Below are positions 7,343-16,124 of a stretch of DNA of 29,672 nt, piece by piece. Both the position numbers and the translations under genes were made by a program. The notes under the pieces were generated by a model, which saw only the letters and a list, made by a program, of their open reading frames with translations, ran no database searches and had not been told where the DNA came from. The DNA comes from Proteobacteria bacterium UBA652 (GTDB lineage: Bacteria > Pseudomonadota > Gammaproteobacteria > Nitrosococcales > Methylophagaceae): contig DBOG01000019.1 in NCBI GenBank assembly GCA_002299915.1, positions 1,323 to 30,994 on the forward strand. The letters are read 5' to 3'. Positions within the stretch are counted from its first letter, which is position 1. Every line of letters begins with the position of its first letter.

Positions 7343-8076
7343 TGCAAAATATTTGGTTTATTATGAAGCGCGAGTTCAATGGTTATTTTGCAACACCGGT
7401 GGCGTATGTCTTTATCATTATCTTTTTATTGCTTGCTGGGTTTTCGACCTTTTTCGTGGGGAATTTCTTTGAGCGGGGCGAGGCAGATTTATATCCATTC
7501 TTTTCCATGCATCCTTGGTTATATGTGTTGTTGATACCCGCGATTTCGATGCGCTTATGGTCGGAGGAACGCAAAACAGGGTCAATTGAATTATTGATGA
7601 CCTTGCCTATTTCGGTGTTTGAAGCGGTGCTGGGTAAGTTCTTAGCTGCCTGGGCATTTACGGGTTTGGCATTGTTACTGAGCTTCCCCTTGTGGATCAC
7701 GGTGAATTATTTAGGCGATCCTGATAATGGTGTGATTCTGGCAGGCTATGTCGGTAGCTTATTGATGGCGGGTGGGTTTTTGGCGATTGGCGGCTGTATT
7801 TCAGCGCTGACTAAAAACCAAGTGATTGCCTTTGTATTGAGCCTCGTGGTGAGTCTGATTTTTGTGCTGAGTGGGTATGGCATTGTATTAGATTTCTTTA
7901 GTGGCTGGGCACCAAAAGCGTTGGTTGAAGCGATTAGTTCTTTTAGTTTCTTAACGCATTTTGATGCGATATCGAAAGGGGTTATTGATATGCGCGATGT
8001 GTTTTATTTTGTGTCGTTAATTGCGATATGGTTGTTTGCGAATGCCATTGTCGTCAATTCCCGCAAAGCAGATTAA
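7342..8076 (+). CDS. ABC-2 type permease of the Gld-type exporter
   Basis: A 244-residue inner-membrane protein with about six hydrophobic segments; the first follows M-K-R-E-F-N-G-Y-F. R-L-W-S-E-E-R-K-T-G-S-I-E-L-L at about 73-87 is a well-known motif of GldF/ABC-2 permeases. It forms the channel for the ATPase encoded immediately upstream and is followed by the GldG-like gene after 8 bases. The transported molecule is not known. Confidence 0.9.
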   Translation: MQNIWFIMKREFNGYFATPVAYVFIIIFLLLAGFSTFFVGNFFERGEADLYPFFSMHPWLYVLLIPAISMRLWSEERKTGSIELLMTLPISVFEAVLGKFLAAWAFTGLALLLSFPLWITVNYLGDPDNGVILAGYVGSLLMAGGFLAIGGCISALTKNQVIAFVLSLVVSLIFVLSGYGIVLDFFSGWAPKALVEAISSFSFLTHFDAISKGVIDMRDVFYFVSLIAIWLFANAIVVNSRKAD

Positions 8077-8084
8077 GGGCGTCA

Positions 8085-10007
8085 ATGATGAATAAACAAT
8101 TATTATCAACAACCGGCCTGATATTGGCCATTATTTTATTTATTGCGTTTAATATTGTAACCACCGGCAATTTGAAATCTGCACGGGTAGATTTAACCGC
8201 AGATAATCTTTATACCTTATCTGAAGGTACATTGAATATCTTAGATAAATTAGAAGAGCTGATTACCTTGCGATTTTATTACACAGAGCAAGTAGCGCAG
8301 GAATTACCAACGCTGAAAGCCTATGCCACCCGTGTGCAAGAATTACTGGGTGAATATCAGCGTGCGGCAAAAGGTAATATAAAGCTACAGATCATCGATC
8401 CTAAGCCTTATTCAGATGATGAAGAACGTGCCAAACAATATGGTTTACAAGGTGTGCCGATCAGTGGTGAAACCGATCCTATGTATTTTGGTCTGGTAGG
8501 TAATAATTTATTGGATGGCCTAGAGCGGATCACCTTTTTTCAGCCTGAGAAAGAAGATGTATTGGAATATGATTTAACCAAGTTGATTTATACCCTATCG
8601 AATGTTGAGAGAAAAACAGTGGGTGTGTTGAGTGCCTTAGAAGTTAATGGAGAAGAATATGATCCCCTTAAAGGCTATGCACCTTCAGCCGATGCGGGAG
8701 GCCCTTGGCCGGTGATGAATGCATTACGCGAGTTATTTAATGTCGATGTATTGCCAAACGATATCCGTCGTATTCCAAGCACGATGGATGTATTGTTGAT
8801 TATTCATCCTAAAGATTTTTCAACTGACACTTTATATGCGATTGACCAATATGTGTTGAAGGGGGGCAAGGTGATTGCCTTCGTTGATCCTTATGCTGAA
8901 ATTGATATTCCTGAAAAAGATCCCGATAAGCCAATGGCAGCAATGATGACTTCACGCAGTTCAAATATGCCTGAATTATTTAAAGCATGGGGCATCGAAC
9001 GGGTGAGCACGGATATTGTGGCGGATTTGAAAACAGCGGAACAAGTTAACTTTGGTGCAAACTCGAATCATCAAGCAATTGATTATGTATTGTGGCAGGG
9101 TTTGGTGGGGGATCAGTTTAATCAGGATCAGGTAATTACCCGTGATTTGCGTAAAGTCGTGATGGCAACGCCGGGTCGATTTAAGATTTTAGAAGATACA
9201 GATATGACGGTTATCCCATTATTATCTTCAACCAATGAAGCGATGCTGATCGATAAACGGGTGGTGCAATTTCGTAATAACCCAATGGCATTATTAACCA
9301 AGTATCAGCCAGGCACAATCAGCTATCCTATGGCAGTGTGGGTAAAGGGTATCAGTGAATCAGCATTTCCTGATGGCTTGCCAGATGCAAGTGGAAAAGT
9401 AGCAAAACCACCTGGCCATGTAGATAAAGCCACTGAATCTATTGATGTGATTGCAGTGGCAGATGTGGATATGCTGCAAGATCGTTTCTGGGTGCAATTG
9501 CAAGATTTCTATGGCGAACAAATTGCCTATAGCACAGCCAATAATATTGATTTCTTAGTTAATTCACTAGATGTGTTGGCAGGCAGCAATGGTTTAGTCA
9601 GTGTGCGGTCTCGTGCAGGTTTTTCACGGCCTTTCCACCGGGTATTAGCCTTGCAACGAGATGCCGATAAACGCTATTTAACCAAAGAGCGTGAACTGAA
9701 GAAAACCTTAAAAGAAACCGAGCAGTTTATTGCTAGATTGCAATCTGAACGGGGCGATGGTGATAGTGATACCTTGCTAACGACAGAACAGCAGCAGGAA
9801 CTGGAAACACACAAAGTAGTGGTGAATAAAACACGTCAACAGCTGCGTGAAGTGCAAAGTAATTTGCGTAAAGACATTAACCAGCTTGATGCAAAAGTGA
9901 AATTCTTTAATATTGGTTTGGTGCCGATTATCGTGGCAATATTTGCCCTCATTACGGGTTGGATGCGTGTTAAAAAACGCACCCAAGGCCGAACACAGCA
10001 AGCGTAA
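8085..10007 (+). CDS. GldG-family ABC transporter auxiliary protein
   Basis: About 641 residues. An N-terminal membrane anchor (roughly 9-28) is followed by a large extracytoplasmic region of the GldG/ABC_transp_aux type, with R-V-D-L-T-A-D-N-L-Y-T-L-S near 37-49 as the family's most recognisable stretch. A charged coiled coil (about 535-605, rich in Lys, Glu and Gln) leads into a second membrane helix and a basic tail. I placed the start at 8085 (ATG ATG pair), where AGGG lies 5 to 8 bases upstream; the frame is open to 8028 but that would run deep into the permease gene. It is the third gene of the operon and probably couples the transporter to its periplasmic substrate. Confidence 0.85.
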   Translation: MMNKQLLSTTGLILAIILFIAFNIVTTGNLKSARVDLTADNLYTLSEGTLNILDKLEELITLRFYYTEQVAQELPTLKAYATRVQELLGEYQRAAKGNIKLQIIDPKPYSDDEERAKQYGLQGVPISGETDPMYFGLVGNNLLDGLERITFFQPEKEDVLEYDLTKLIYTLSNVERKTVGVLSALEVNGEEYDPLKGYAPSADAGGPWPVMNALRELFNVDVLPNDIRRIPSTMDVLLIIHPKDFSTDTLYAIDQYVLKGGKVIAFVDPYAEIDIPEKDPDKPMAAMMTSRSSNMPELFKAWGIERVSTDIVADLKTAEQVNFGANSNHQAIDYVLWQGLVGDQFNQDQVITRDLRKVVMATPGRFKILEDTDMTVIPLLSSTNEAMLIDKRVVQFRNNPMALLTKYQPGTISYPMAVWVKGISESAFPDGLPDASGKVAKPPGHVDKATESIDVIAVADVDMLQDRFWVQLQDFYGEQIAYSTANNIDFLVNSLDVLAGSNGLVSVRSRAGFSRPFHRVLALQRDADKRYLTKERELKKTLKETEQFIARLQSERGDGDSDTLLTTEQQQELETHKVVVNKTRQQLREVQSNLRKDINQLDAKVKFFNIGLVPIIVAIFALITGWMRVKKRTQGRTQQA

Positions 10008-10019
10008 GAGAATAAGACG

Positions 10020-11144
10020 ATGAAAAAAATAAATAGCTTCACGGTGTTACTGATATTGACCATTGTAATGGTGATATTCATGCTGATAACCCTCCAGCGG
10101 CCGAGTAGCAATAGCGATGATTATGATTTGCTGTATCCTGATTTATTCGCAGAGCTGAGTAACGTTGACCAAGTAAAATTTGCAGCAGTAGGACAAGAAT
10201 CTTTTACGCTGGATAAAATAGGGTCAGATTGGTTTGTAGCAGAACGCTGGAATTATCTAGCAGACTTTAACAAAGTGAAGCGGGCCCTGATTGATATTTC
10301 CGAAGCGCAGATTTTAGAACAAAAAACCAGCGATCCTGAATACTATAGCTTGCTCGGTGTGAATGATATTGCAGAAGGAGATGCAACATCACGCCAAGTG
10401 ACCTTATTAAGCGATGGCAAGGTGGTTGCAGATTTGATCGTTGGGAATCAGCGTGAAACCAATAGCACCAGTGGGCCAAGCCAATATCATGTGCGTAAAG
10501 CGGGTGACGCTGAATCTTGGCTAGTGCAGGGCTATTTACAATTAAATCCCGTGATCCTAAATTGGGTGCAGGGTGAGATCTTCCATGTGGCACGCGAACG
10601 GGTGCAGCAAGTAACGATCAGCCAACCTAATGGCGATGTAGCAGTGATTCAAAATATTGGTGAAAAGAATAAATTTGGTGTGCCCAATATGCCCGCAGGG
10701 ACCAGCTTCAAATATCCCCAATTAGGCTATGATATTGCAGGCACAATCCATGAACTACAATTAGAAGATATGCAGCCTATTGCAGATTTCTCTCGGGGTG
10801 ATGTGGATGTTGTTAAAGCGGAATTCATTACCTTTGATGGCCTAAAAATAAATTCAGAAACCTCCTTTATTGATGGACAATATTTTGCCACCTTCAAAGC
10901 CAGCTTTGATCCCAATATCGTGCAACCCGCCCCTGAAGAGGTTCAAGCGGCAGATGGTTTAAAAACCGCTGGGCAAGTGCAAGCAGAAGTAGAAGCAATC
11001 AACAAAAAAGCCTCACCATGGGCTTATCGCCTAGCGGGGTTTGTGGGCACAAACTTAATGCGTGCAGAAGCGGATATTATCAATAAATCAGAACAAAGCA
11101 TCCCGATGCCAGCAGATGTTACGGGTGGTTTTGGTGCTAATTAG
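10020..11144 (+). CDS. DUF4340 domain-containing membrane-anchored protein
   Basis: A 374-residue protein. A single N-terminal hydrophobic helix (about 8-26) is followed by a periplasmic domain, with F-T-L-D-K-I-G-S-D-W-F-V at about 62-73 fitting the DUF4340 repeat that alternates strands and short turns. It lies 12 bases after the GldG-like gene, and DUF4340 proteins regularly end such ABC operons, so it is likely a partner of the exporter. No catalytic motif is visible. I see no clear terminator after it, so the next gene may be partly co-transcribed. Confidence 0.8.
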   Translation: MKKINSFTVLLILTIVMVIFMLITLQRPSSNSDDYDLLYPDLFAELSNVDQVKFAAVGQESFTLDKIGSDWFVAERWNYLADFNKVKRALIDISEAQILEQKTSDPEYYSLLGVNDIAEGDATSRQVTLLSDGKVVADLIVGNQRETNSTSGPSQYHVRKAGDAESWLVQGYLQLNPVILNWVQGEIFHVARERVQQVTISQPNGDVAVIQNIGEKNKFGVPNMPAGTSFKYPQLGYDIAGTIHELQLEDMQPIADFSRGDVDVVKAEFITFDGLKINSETSFIDGQYFATFKASFDPNIVQPAPEEVQAADGLKTAGQVQAEVEAINKKASPWAYRLAGFVGTNLMRAEADIINKSEQSIPMPADVTGGFGAN

Positions 11145-11191
11145 GTATTAGGAAGAGCATCTTGTGTACTCGTATTTAAGAGGTTTGAGAA

Positions 11192-12616
11192 ATGGCGCAA
11201 TGGCTTACAGCGATGCAAAAAGGTCAGCAGAAATTTCAGCAAGGTAATTTTGCAGAGGCATCACACCATTTTAGCAGTGCGACAAAAACAGATCCTAAAC
11301 GCCCTGAAGGCTGGGCTAATTTAGGCGTGTCGCTTGTAGAGATGGCTGAATATCATGAGGCAAAAACGGCATTGCAGCGAGCGATTGAAATTGCGCCGAA
11401 TATAACGGTATCTTATCTCGCATTAGGAGATGCTAATAGGTTTTTGGGCTTGATAGAGGAAGCATTATCAGCCTATCAGCATGCAGTCGGTTTGCAACGC
11501 TCTCCGATGGGATTAAATAAGCTGGCTTGTATTTTACGCAGAGTGGGCAAGCCACAACAGGCGGATAGTTTATATCGAGAAGCCTTACAAATAGCTCCCA
11601 ATTTTACGCTAGCGAGCGTTAACCTTGCGACATTACAAGTTGAATTGGATAAGCTAGATGAGGCACAAAAACAACTAGACCGCTTATCAAAAATAACACT
11701 TTCTCCAGAAGAGCGGGCAGAAGTAAATACAACGCGAGATGCTTTGAGCGTTTATCAACGATTGCAAGATCCCATTAAGATCGCAAGCACACAACACAAG
11801 CTAGCCCCATTAGAAAAAGCATTACAGTCTATACCTGATCAGTATCTACACGTTGATGACAATATTATAGCTGGAATTGAACGATATGCGGAGTCAGCCA
11901 GAAAGCTATCAGAAAGGTCTGAAACAGTACCTTCTCTATCAGAACCACCACCAGAAGATTGGCCGTTGATTGAGGGATTATTTATGATCCCTTTTGTGGA
12001 AACAGTCGATGATTATATAAGAATAAAAACGAGGATTGAAGGTGGAGAAACGCTAACGGGTGATCTTTTGGAGTCGGTTAATATGGAACGTGTCGTAAAA
12101 GCAATGCGCCTGGTTGACTATGTAAGCTTAGAAGACCCGGTTAAAGCAGAAACATATTTTCGATATTGGCATGCATTGTCGACACTGAATGTGTCAGATA
12201 TGCAGCCAGGTCAATTTAAAGTAACCCAAAATATGACCAATGCAGATATAACAAAAAGACGTGCAGAACCCCACTTGGTAACAGGTACATTTAGGCATTT
12301 TATAACGGAAATATACACAACACTACCCGCTGGTTTATATCGAGGATTGGTCACCATGTTGGCTATTTCAGACATCCATGCCTTTGCCGATGGTAACGGT
12401 CGGCTTGGCGGTGCTTGGCTCAATAGAGAGCTTGAGGCAGAAGGAGATTTTCCAATTATTTTGACTTCAGAATTAGGTAATAAGGGACGGTTTTCAGCTG
12501 CTAGGCGTGAAGTCCGACGAAATGGTGGAGATTTGTCTCCAATGGTGGATGTTGTGATAGAAGCGCAGCAATTCTCACGGACGTTTTGTGAAACATTAAA
12601 AAACGAGATAAACTAG
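11192..12616 (+). CDS. TPR-Fic protein with a variant Fic motif
   Basis: A 474-residue protein. Residues about 1-190 hold four or so tetratricopeptide repeats (W-A-N-L-G-V-S-L, A-I-E-I-A-P-N, A-L-Q-I-A-P-N-F). The C-terminal half is a Fic domain whose core is H396-A-F-A-D-G-N-G-R404-L-G-G407. Fic enzymes transfer AMP or related groups to Ser, Thr or Tyr using the motif HxFx(D/E)GNGRxxR. Here the catalytic His, Asp and first Arg are kept, but the final Arg is Gly. I see no clear (S/T)xxxE(G/N) inhibitory helix. AAGAGG lies 8 bases before the ATG. No partner antitoxin gene is adjacent. The target is unknown. Confidence 0.85.
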   Translation: MAQWLTAMQKGQQKFQQGNFAEASHHFSSATKTDPKRPEGWANLGVSLVEMAEYHEAKTALQRAIEIAPNITVSYLALGDANRFLGLIEEALSAYQHAVGLQRSPMGLNKLACILRRVGKPQQADSLYREALQIAPNFTLASVNLATLQVELDKLDEAQKQLDRLSKITLSPEERAEVNTTRDALSVYQRLQDPIKIASTQHKLAPLEKALQSIPDQYLHVDDNIIAGIERYAESARKLSERSETVPSLSEPPPEDWPLIEGLFMIPFVETVDDYIRIKTRIEGGETLTGDLLESVNMERVVKAMRLVDYVSLEDPVKAETYFRYWHALSTLNVSDMQPGQFKVTQNMTNADITKRRAEPHLVTGTFRHFITEIYTTLPAGLYRGLVTMLAISDIHAFADGNGRLGGAWLNRELEAEGDFPIILTSELGNKGRFSAARREVRRNGGDLSPMVDVVIEAQQFSRTFCETLKNEIN

Positions 12617-12631
12617 CCGTCTAAATTTATT

Positions 12632-12708
<77 letters not shown>

Positions 12709-12809
12709 TTTATGCCTTATCTTAGTATCATCAGGTGTAATAGCCCCGAAAAATAAACCAAGTTAAAAGTAGAAAATTCGATGATCCTTCAGCTTAAAAA
12801 AGAGGGGTA

Positions 12810-12833
12810 GAGTTCAGCTTCTGTCGGGGTCAA
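12810..12833 (+). repeat. Degenerate copy of the tRNA-Arg 3' end
   Basis: The sequence from 12810 matches the T-arm and 3' acceptor of the tRNA just upstream at about 17 of 23 positions, including CTGTCG. It may be the worn att-site scar of an old integration event at the tRNA, or chance similarity. Confidence 0.3.
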
Positions 12834-12837
12834 TTAT

Positions 12838-13827
12838 TTAAGCCTTTATCAGGGCTTGCACATGTGCCACAGCAGCAGTCGCGCTGCCTTCGATATTGTA
12901 GCCACCTTCTAAAACTGATACAAGGCGGCCTTGGCAATGTTTATTGGCAAGCGAGACGAGGCTATTTGTTAGCCATTGATAGCCCGTGTCGCTGACTTGA
13001 TGGCAGCCTAACAGATCGTTAGTTCGGCTATCAAACCCGCAAGAAATTAAAATTAGATCGGGTGCAAATGCATCGACGGCAGGTAGTATTTTCTCTTGAT
13101 AGACTTGTTGATATTCGGCATCTCCTGAGCCACACGGTAAGTGGATATTGATGTTGTATCCTTTGCCAGCGCCAGCACCTGTGCGAGCAGGATCGCCTGT
13201 TCCTGGATAGGCTTGCCAATCGTGGCTGGAGCAGAATAAGATGTTGGGGTCATCGTAAAATGCATCTTCGGTGGCATTGCCATGATGATAATCCCAATCG
13301 ATAATGGCGATCTTTTTTAAGCTAAATTTCTGCTGAGCATAACGGGCAGCAACCGCAATGTGATTGTAATAGCAAAAGCCTTCTTCTTTGCCTGTGTTGT
13401 GAGCATGATGGCCGGGTGGACGGGTGGGGCAAAAGGCATTGCGGAGGGAGCCATTACATACAGTGTCAACAGCTGCGAGGACATGGGCGGTGGCATGGCT
13501 GGCCACGCGATGGGCAATGGGTGAATTTTTTCGGATCGTGTCGATGTGGGATTGGCTGTGAATCGTGCGGATCCAAGGTTCAATATTCTTGAGCGGTGTT
13601 AGGGGATGTAGTTTGTCGAAAAATGAGGCATCGGAGAGAGCATCCAGAATCGCACGATAACGCATGGGAGATTCGGGATGATCTTGGGCGATATGATGTT
13701 GTAAATAGATATCATCTAATGTGATACCTGTGTGGCGGGATTGTGCCAGTAAGAAGGGCGCGTGGCTAAATAATCCGCTTACGATTACTCCCTGCGTGGT
13801 GGCGTGTAAAAACTGTCGGCGTTGCAT
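12838..13827 (-). CDS. Tat-exported histone deacetylase-family amidohydrolase
   Basis: A 329-residue member of the HDAC/acetoin-utilisation/acetylpolyamine amidohydrolase superfamily. The active site is intact: R-P-P-G-H140-H141, the zinc ligands D179 and H181 in D-W-D-Y-H-H-G-N, D266 in C-G-F-D, and Y310 in E-G-G-Y. Uncommonly, the N-terminus has R-R-Q-F-L (residues 3-7) followed by a hydrophobic stretch to about 28, which reads as a twin-arginine signal, so a zinc-dependent deacylase may act in the periplasm. It is the last gene after tusA and dsrE2 and overlaps dsrE2 by one base (TAATG), implying a shared transcript. The substrate is unknown; acetylated polyamines or amides are possibilities. 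Confidence 0.85.
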   Translation of the reverse strand: MQRRQFLHATTQGVIVSGLFSHAPFLLAQSRHTGITLDDIYLQHHIAQDHPESPMRYRAILDALSDASFFDKLHPLTPLKNIEPWIRTIHSQSHIDTIRKNSPIAHRVASHATAHVLAAVDTVCNGSLRNAFCPTRPPGHHAHNTGKEEGFCYYNHIAVAARYAQQKFSLKKIAIIDWDYHHGNATEDAFYDDPNILFCSSHDWQAYPGTGDPARTGAGAGKGYNINIHLPCGSGDAEYQQVYQEKILPAVDAFAPDLILISCGFDSRTNDLLGCHQVSDTGYQWLTNSLVSLANKHCQGRLVSVLEGGYNIEGSATAAVAHVQALIKA

Positions 13828-14291
13828 TAGATATAGAGTGTGGTATCCGCTTCGCTGGAAAATTCTAGGAAGGTGGCGGCGCCGCCTGAAGTAATGCCGT
13901 CGATAAAATCAGTTTGTTTGAAATCAAATAAATCGACTGTCATTTGGCAGGCGATCAGTTCAACACCAGAGTCAATACAAATTTCACGCAGTTCTTCAAT
14001 GCTAGCAACGCCTTTTTGTTTGAGTTTACGTTTCATCATCCAGGTGGCGAACCATTCTAGGCCTGGGATCACTTGGATGATGCTGGGCACGGGAATGGGC
14101 ATCGGCATAGCGGGATTGCCGAGTGGCGAGACTTTGGGGTTGAGATCTTTGCGCAGCAGTTGCAGGCCATAGAAGGTGAAGAAAATTTTGACCTCATAGC
14201 CTAAAGCGGCGGCAGTTGAGGCAAGAATAAATGGTGGGTAACCACCGTCTAATGTGCCTTTGCTGGCAATAATGGCAAATTTCTTGGCCAT
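13827..14291 (-). CDS. dsrE2: DsrE2-like sulfur-trafficking protein
   Basis: A 154-residue protein of the DsrE/DsrF-like group, specifically DsrE2. It begins M-A-K-K-F-A-I-I-A-S-K-G, has a hydrophobic region at about 20-40, the P-M-P-x-P-x-P linker near 63-68, and two cysteines, C105 and C115; C115 in E-L-I-A-C-Q-M-T-V-D is the likely sulfur-binding site. DsrE2 is usually encoded next to TusA in sulfur oxidisers, where the pair takes part in relaying persulfide sulfur. Here it overlaps tusA by one base, supporting that pairing. No rhodanese, sHdr or rDsr genes lie in the window. Confidence 0.85.
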   Translation of the reverse strand: MAKKFAIIASKGTLDGGYPPFILASTAAALGYEVKIFFTFYGLQLLRKDLNPKVSPLGNPAMPMPIPVPSIIQVIPGLEWFATWMMKRKLKQKGVASIEELREICIDSGVELIACQMTVDLFDFKQTDFIDGITSGGAATFLEFSSEADTTLYI

Positions 14292-14527
14292 TAGTTAGCG
14301 CCTTTTTCAATTAGGAAATAGCGTTTTTCACCATCGATATAGAAGTCTAGCAATGGATTGCTTGTCATTTTGGCAAAGGCGGCAATATCTTTATCCGCCC
14401 CGGTATCGGTGGCAATTAAACGGAGCTTTTGGCCTGTTTTCATACCATTAAGTTCTTTGCGCGCTTTGAGCACAGGCAAGGGGCAATTTAAGCCAGAAGC
14501 ATCCAGTTCGATATCAAAATCAGCCAT
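14291..14527 (-). CDS. tusA: TusA-family sulfur carrier protein
   Basis: A 78-residue TusA-type protein. D-A-S-G-L-N-C15-P-L-P-V-L-K carries the CPxP motif, whose cysteine binds sulfur as a persulfide. It is the first gene of a three-gene minus-strand operon (tusA, dsrE2, HDAC-like). AAGGA precedes the ATG at a normal distance. Pairing with dsrE2 points to dissimilatory sulfur oxidation rather than tRNA thiolation, although both uses of TusA exist. Confidence 0.9.
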   Translation of the reverse strand: MADFDIELDASGLNCPLPVLKARKELNGMKTGQKLRLIATDTGADKDIAAFAKMTSNPLLDFYIDGEKRYFLIEKGAN

Positions 14528-14562
14528 AATGTATCCTTAAAGTATTTTATTTCTAAAGATGG

Positions 14563-14580
14563 AAGCCCTTCGACAGGCTT
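14563..14580. repeat. REP-like short hairpin
   Basis: AAGCC and GGCTT flank CTTCGACA between the divergent tusA and bepA-like genes. The core resembles the CCCTTCGACAGGCT type of dispersed extragenic repeat seen in many proteobacteria. There is only one copy in this window. Confidence 0.35.
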
Positions 14581-14657
14581 AGAAGAGACAGAGTTCATAG
14601 AATTATAGCAGTAATGACTTGCTTGGAACCCTGTATAAGAGATAAGGTCATAAGAAT

Positions 14658-16124
14658 ATGACAAAAAAACGGTGTGTGATTGGATTAGTATTACTGAGTG
14701 TGGTGTGTGTTACAGCTACCTATGCCGATGAGATCTTATTGCCTGATTTAGGCGATAGTTCGGGCGCATTAGTGTCGCCACAACAGGCTTTTCGGGTGGG
14801 GCAATCTTTTTATTGGCAGTTACAGCAGTCGGTTGATTTGATAGATGACCCTGAAATCACCCATTATCTACGGGATCTTGGCTGGGATTTAGTGTCGAAT
14901 AGCCATGCGCAGGCGCAGGAATTTACGTTTTTTATGGTGCCTGATTCATCGGTGAATGCCTTTGCAGCACCTGGCGGGTTTATTGGGGTGCATAGTGGGT
15001 TGATGTTGACCAGTGAAACAGAAGATGAGTTGGCTTCTGTATTGGCGCATGAAATATCCCACGTGACACAACGGCATTTATTGCGGTCGTTTGAGAAAGC
15101 CAAGCAGATGGATGTGCCGATGATGGCGGCGATGGTGGGGGCGATATTATTGGGTGCGGCAAATCCTCAAGCAGGTCAAGCAGCATTAATGGCAGTGCAG
15201 GCGGGTGGGGTACAGATGCAATTGAATTTCACGCGCTCACATGAACGAGAAGCCGATAATTTGGGGATGCAAACATTAGCAAGGGCAGGGTTTGACCCGA
15301 ATGCGATGCCGCAGTTTTTTGAGCGATTAGATAAAACAGGGCGGTTTTATCAAGGCAAGGAAGCCATTCCAGAATTTTTACTGAGCCATCCCGTGACAAC
15401 GGAGCGGATAGCGGATGCACGCGGCCGGGCAGTGGCCTATCCAAAACAAGAACAGATGCGTGATCAGCAACAATTTTATTTGATGCGAGAGAAATTACGC
15501 GTATTGACAACAACAAATATGGTGGCGTTGGTGAAGCAGTATGCGACATCAATCAGCTTGGATAAAATATTAGATTCACCAAAGGCGAGGTCAATGCGTT
15601 ATGGGCATGCTTTGGCATTATTGGCGAGCACACGCTACACCGAAGCGCGCGCCGCATTAACTCCATTATTGAAGCAAGATCCTGATAGGATAAGCTATCA
15701 GCTAGCATTAGCAGATATTGAGCGGTCAGTGGGTCATGTGAAGACAGCATTAAAAATTTATGAAGATAATTTGGCCTTATATCCCGGGCATTATGCACTG
15801 ACTGTTCACTATGCGAAAACATTGATGCAGGAGGGGGATACCAAGCGAAGTATACAATTATTGACAGATCTCATCTCTGATCAGACGCCGTCACTGGTGT
15901 ATAAGTTATTATCGCAGGTAACGGGTGATGCAGGGGATAATAGCCGTGCACATCGCTGGTTGGCAGAGTATTATTATGGTTCAGGGCAGTTGAAGCAGGC
16001 AGCAGATCAATTGCGCTTGGCGGCTGAGGTGCGAGGGCGCGATGAATATGCGCGTGCCCAAATTAGTTCACGCTTACGTGAGGTAGAATATGCCATTGAT
16101 GAAATGGAAGTAGATAAACGATGA
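14658..16124 (+). CDS. bepA: BepA-like periplasmic M48 metalloprotease with TPR domain
   Basis: A 488-residue protein. A signal peptide (about 1-23) precedes an M48 peptidase domain with the zinc motif H131-E132-I-S-H135 and a third ligand at E196 in H-E-R-E-A-D. An alpha-helical TPR region fills about 300-470. Length and layout match E. coli BepA, which maintains the outer membrane by assembling or degrading LptD and BAM substrates. Unusually, its last four bases overlap the start of soxY, so it heads the sox and two-component operon. Whether it acts on Sox proteins or simply shares the promoter is unknown. Confidence 0.9.
   Translation: MTKKRCVIGLVLLSVVCVTATYADEILLPDLGDSSGALVSPQQAFRVGQSFYWQLQQSVDLIDDPEITHYLRDLGWDLVSNSHAQAQEFTFFMVPDSSVNAFAAPGGFIGVHSGLMLTSETEDELASVLAHEISHVTQRHLLRSFEKAKQMDVPMMAAMVGAILLGAANPQAGQAALMAVQAGGVQMQLNFTRSHEREADNLGMQTLARAGFDPNAMPQFFERLDKTGRFYQGKEAIPEFLLSHPVTTERIADARGRAVAYPKQEQMRDQQQFYLMREKLRVLTTTNMVALVKQYATSISLDKILDSPKARSMRYGHALALLASTRYTEARAALTPLLKQDPDRISYQLALADIERSVGHVKTALKIYEDNLALYPGHYALTVHYAKTLMQEGDTKRSIQLLTDLISDQTPSLVYKLLSQVTGDAGDNSRAHRWLAEYYYGSGQLKQAADQLRLAAEVRGRDEYARAQISSRLREVEYAIDEMEVDKR

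Noticed and set aside
8028..8084. Extension of the GldG-like protein upstream of 8085
   Set aside because: It would overlap the permease gene by 49 bases in another frame; the ATG pair after AGGG leads straight into a normal membrane anchor.
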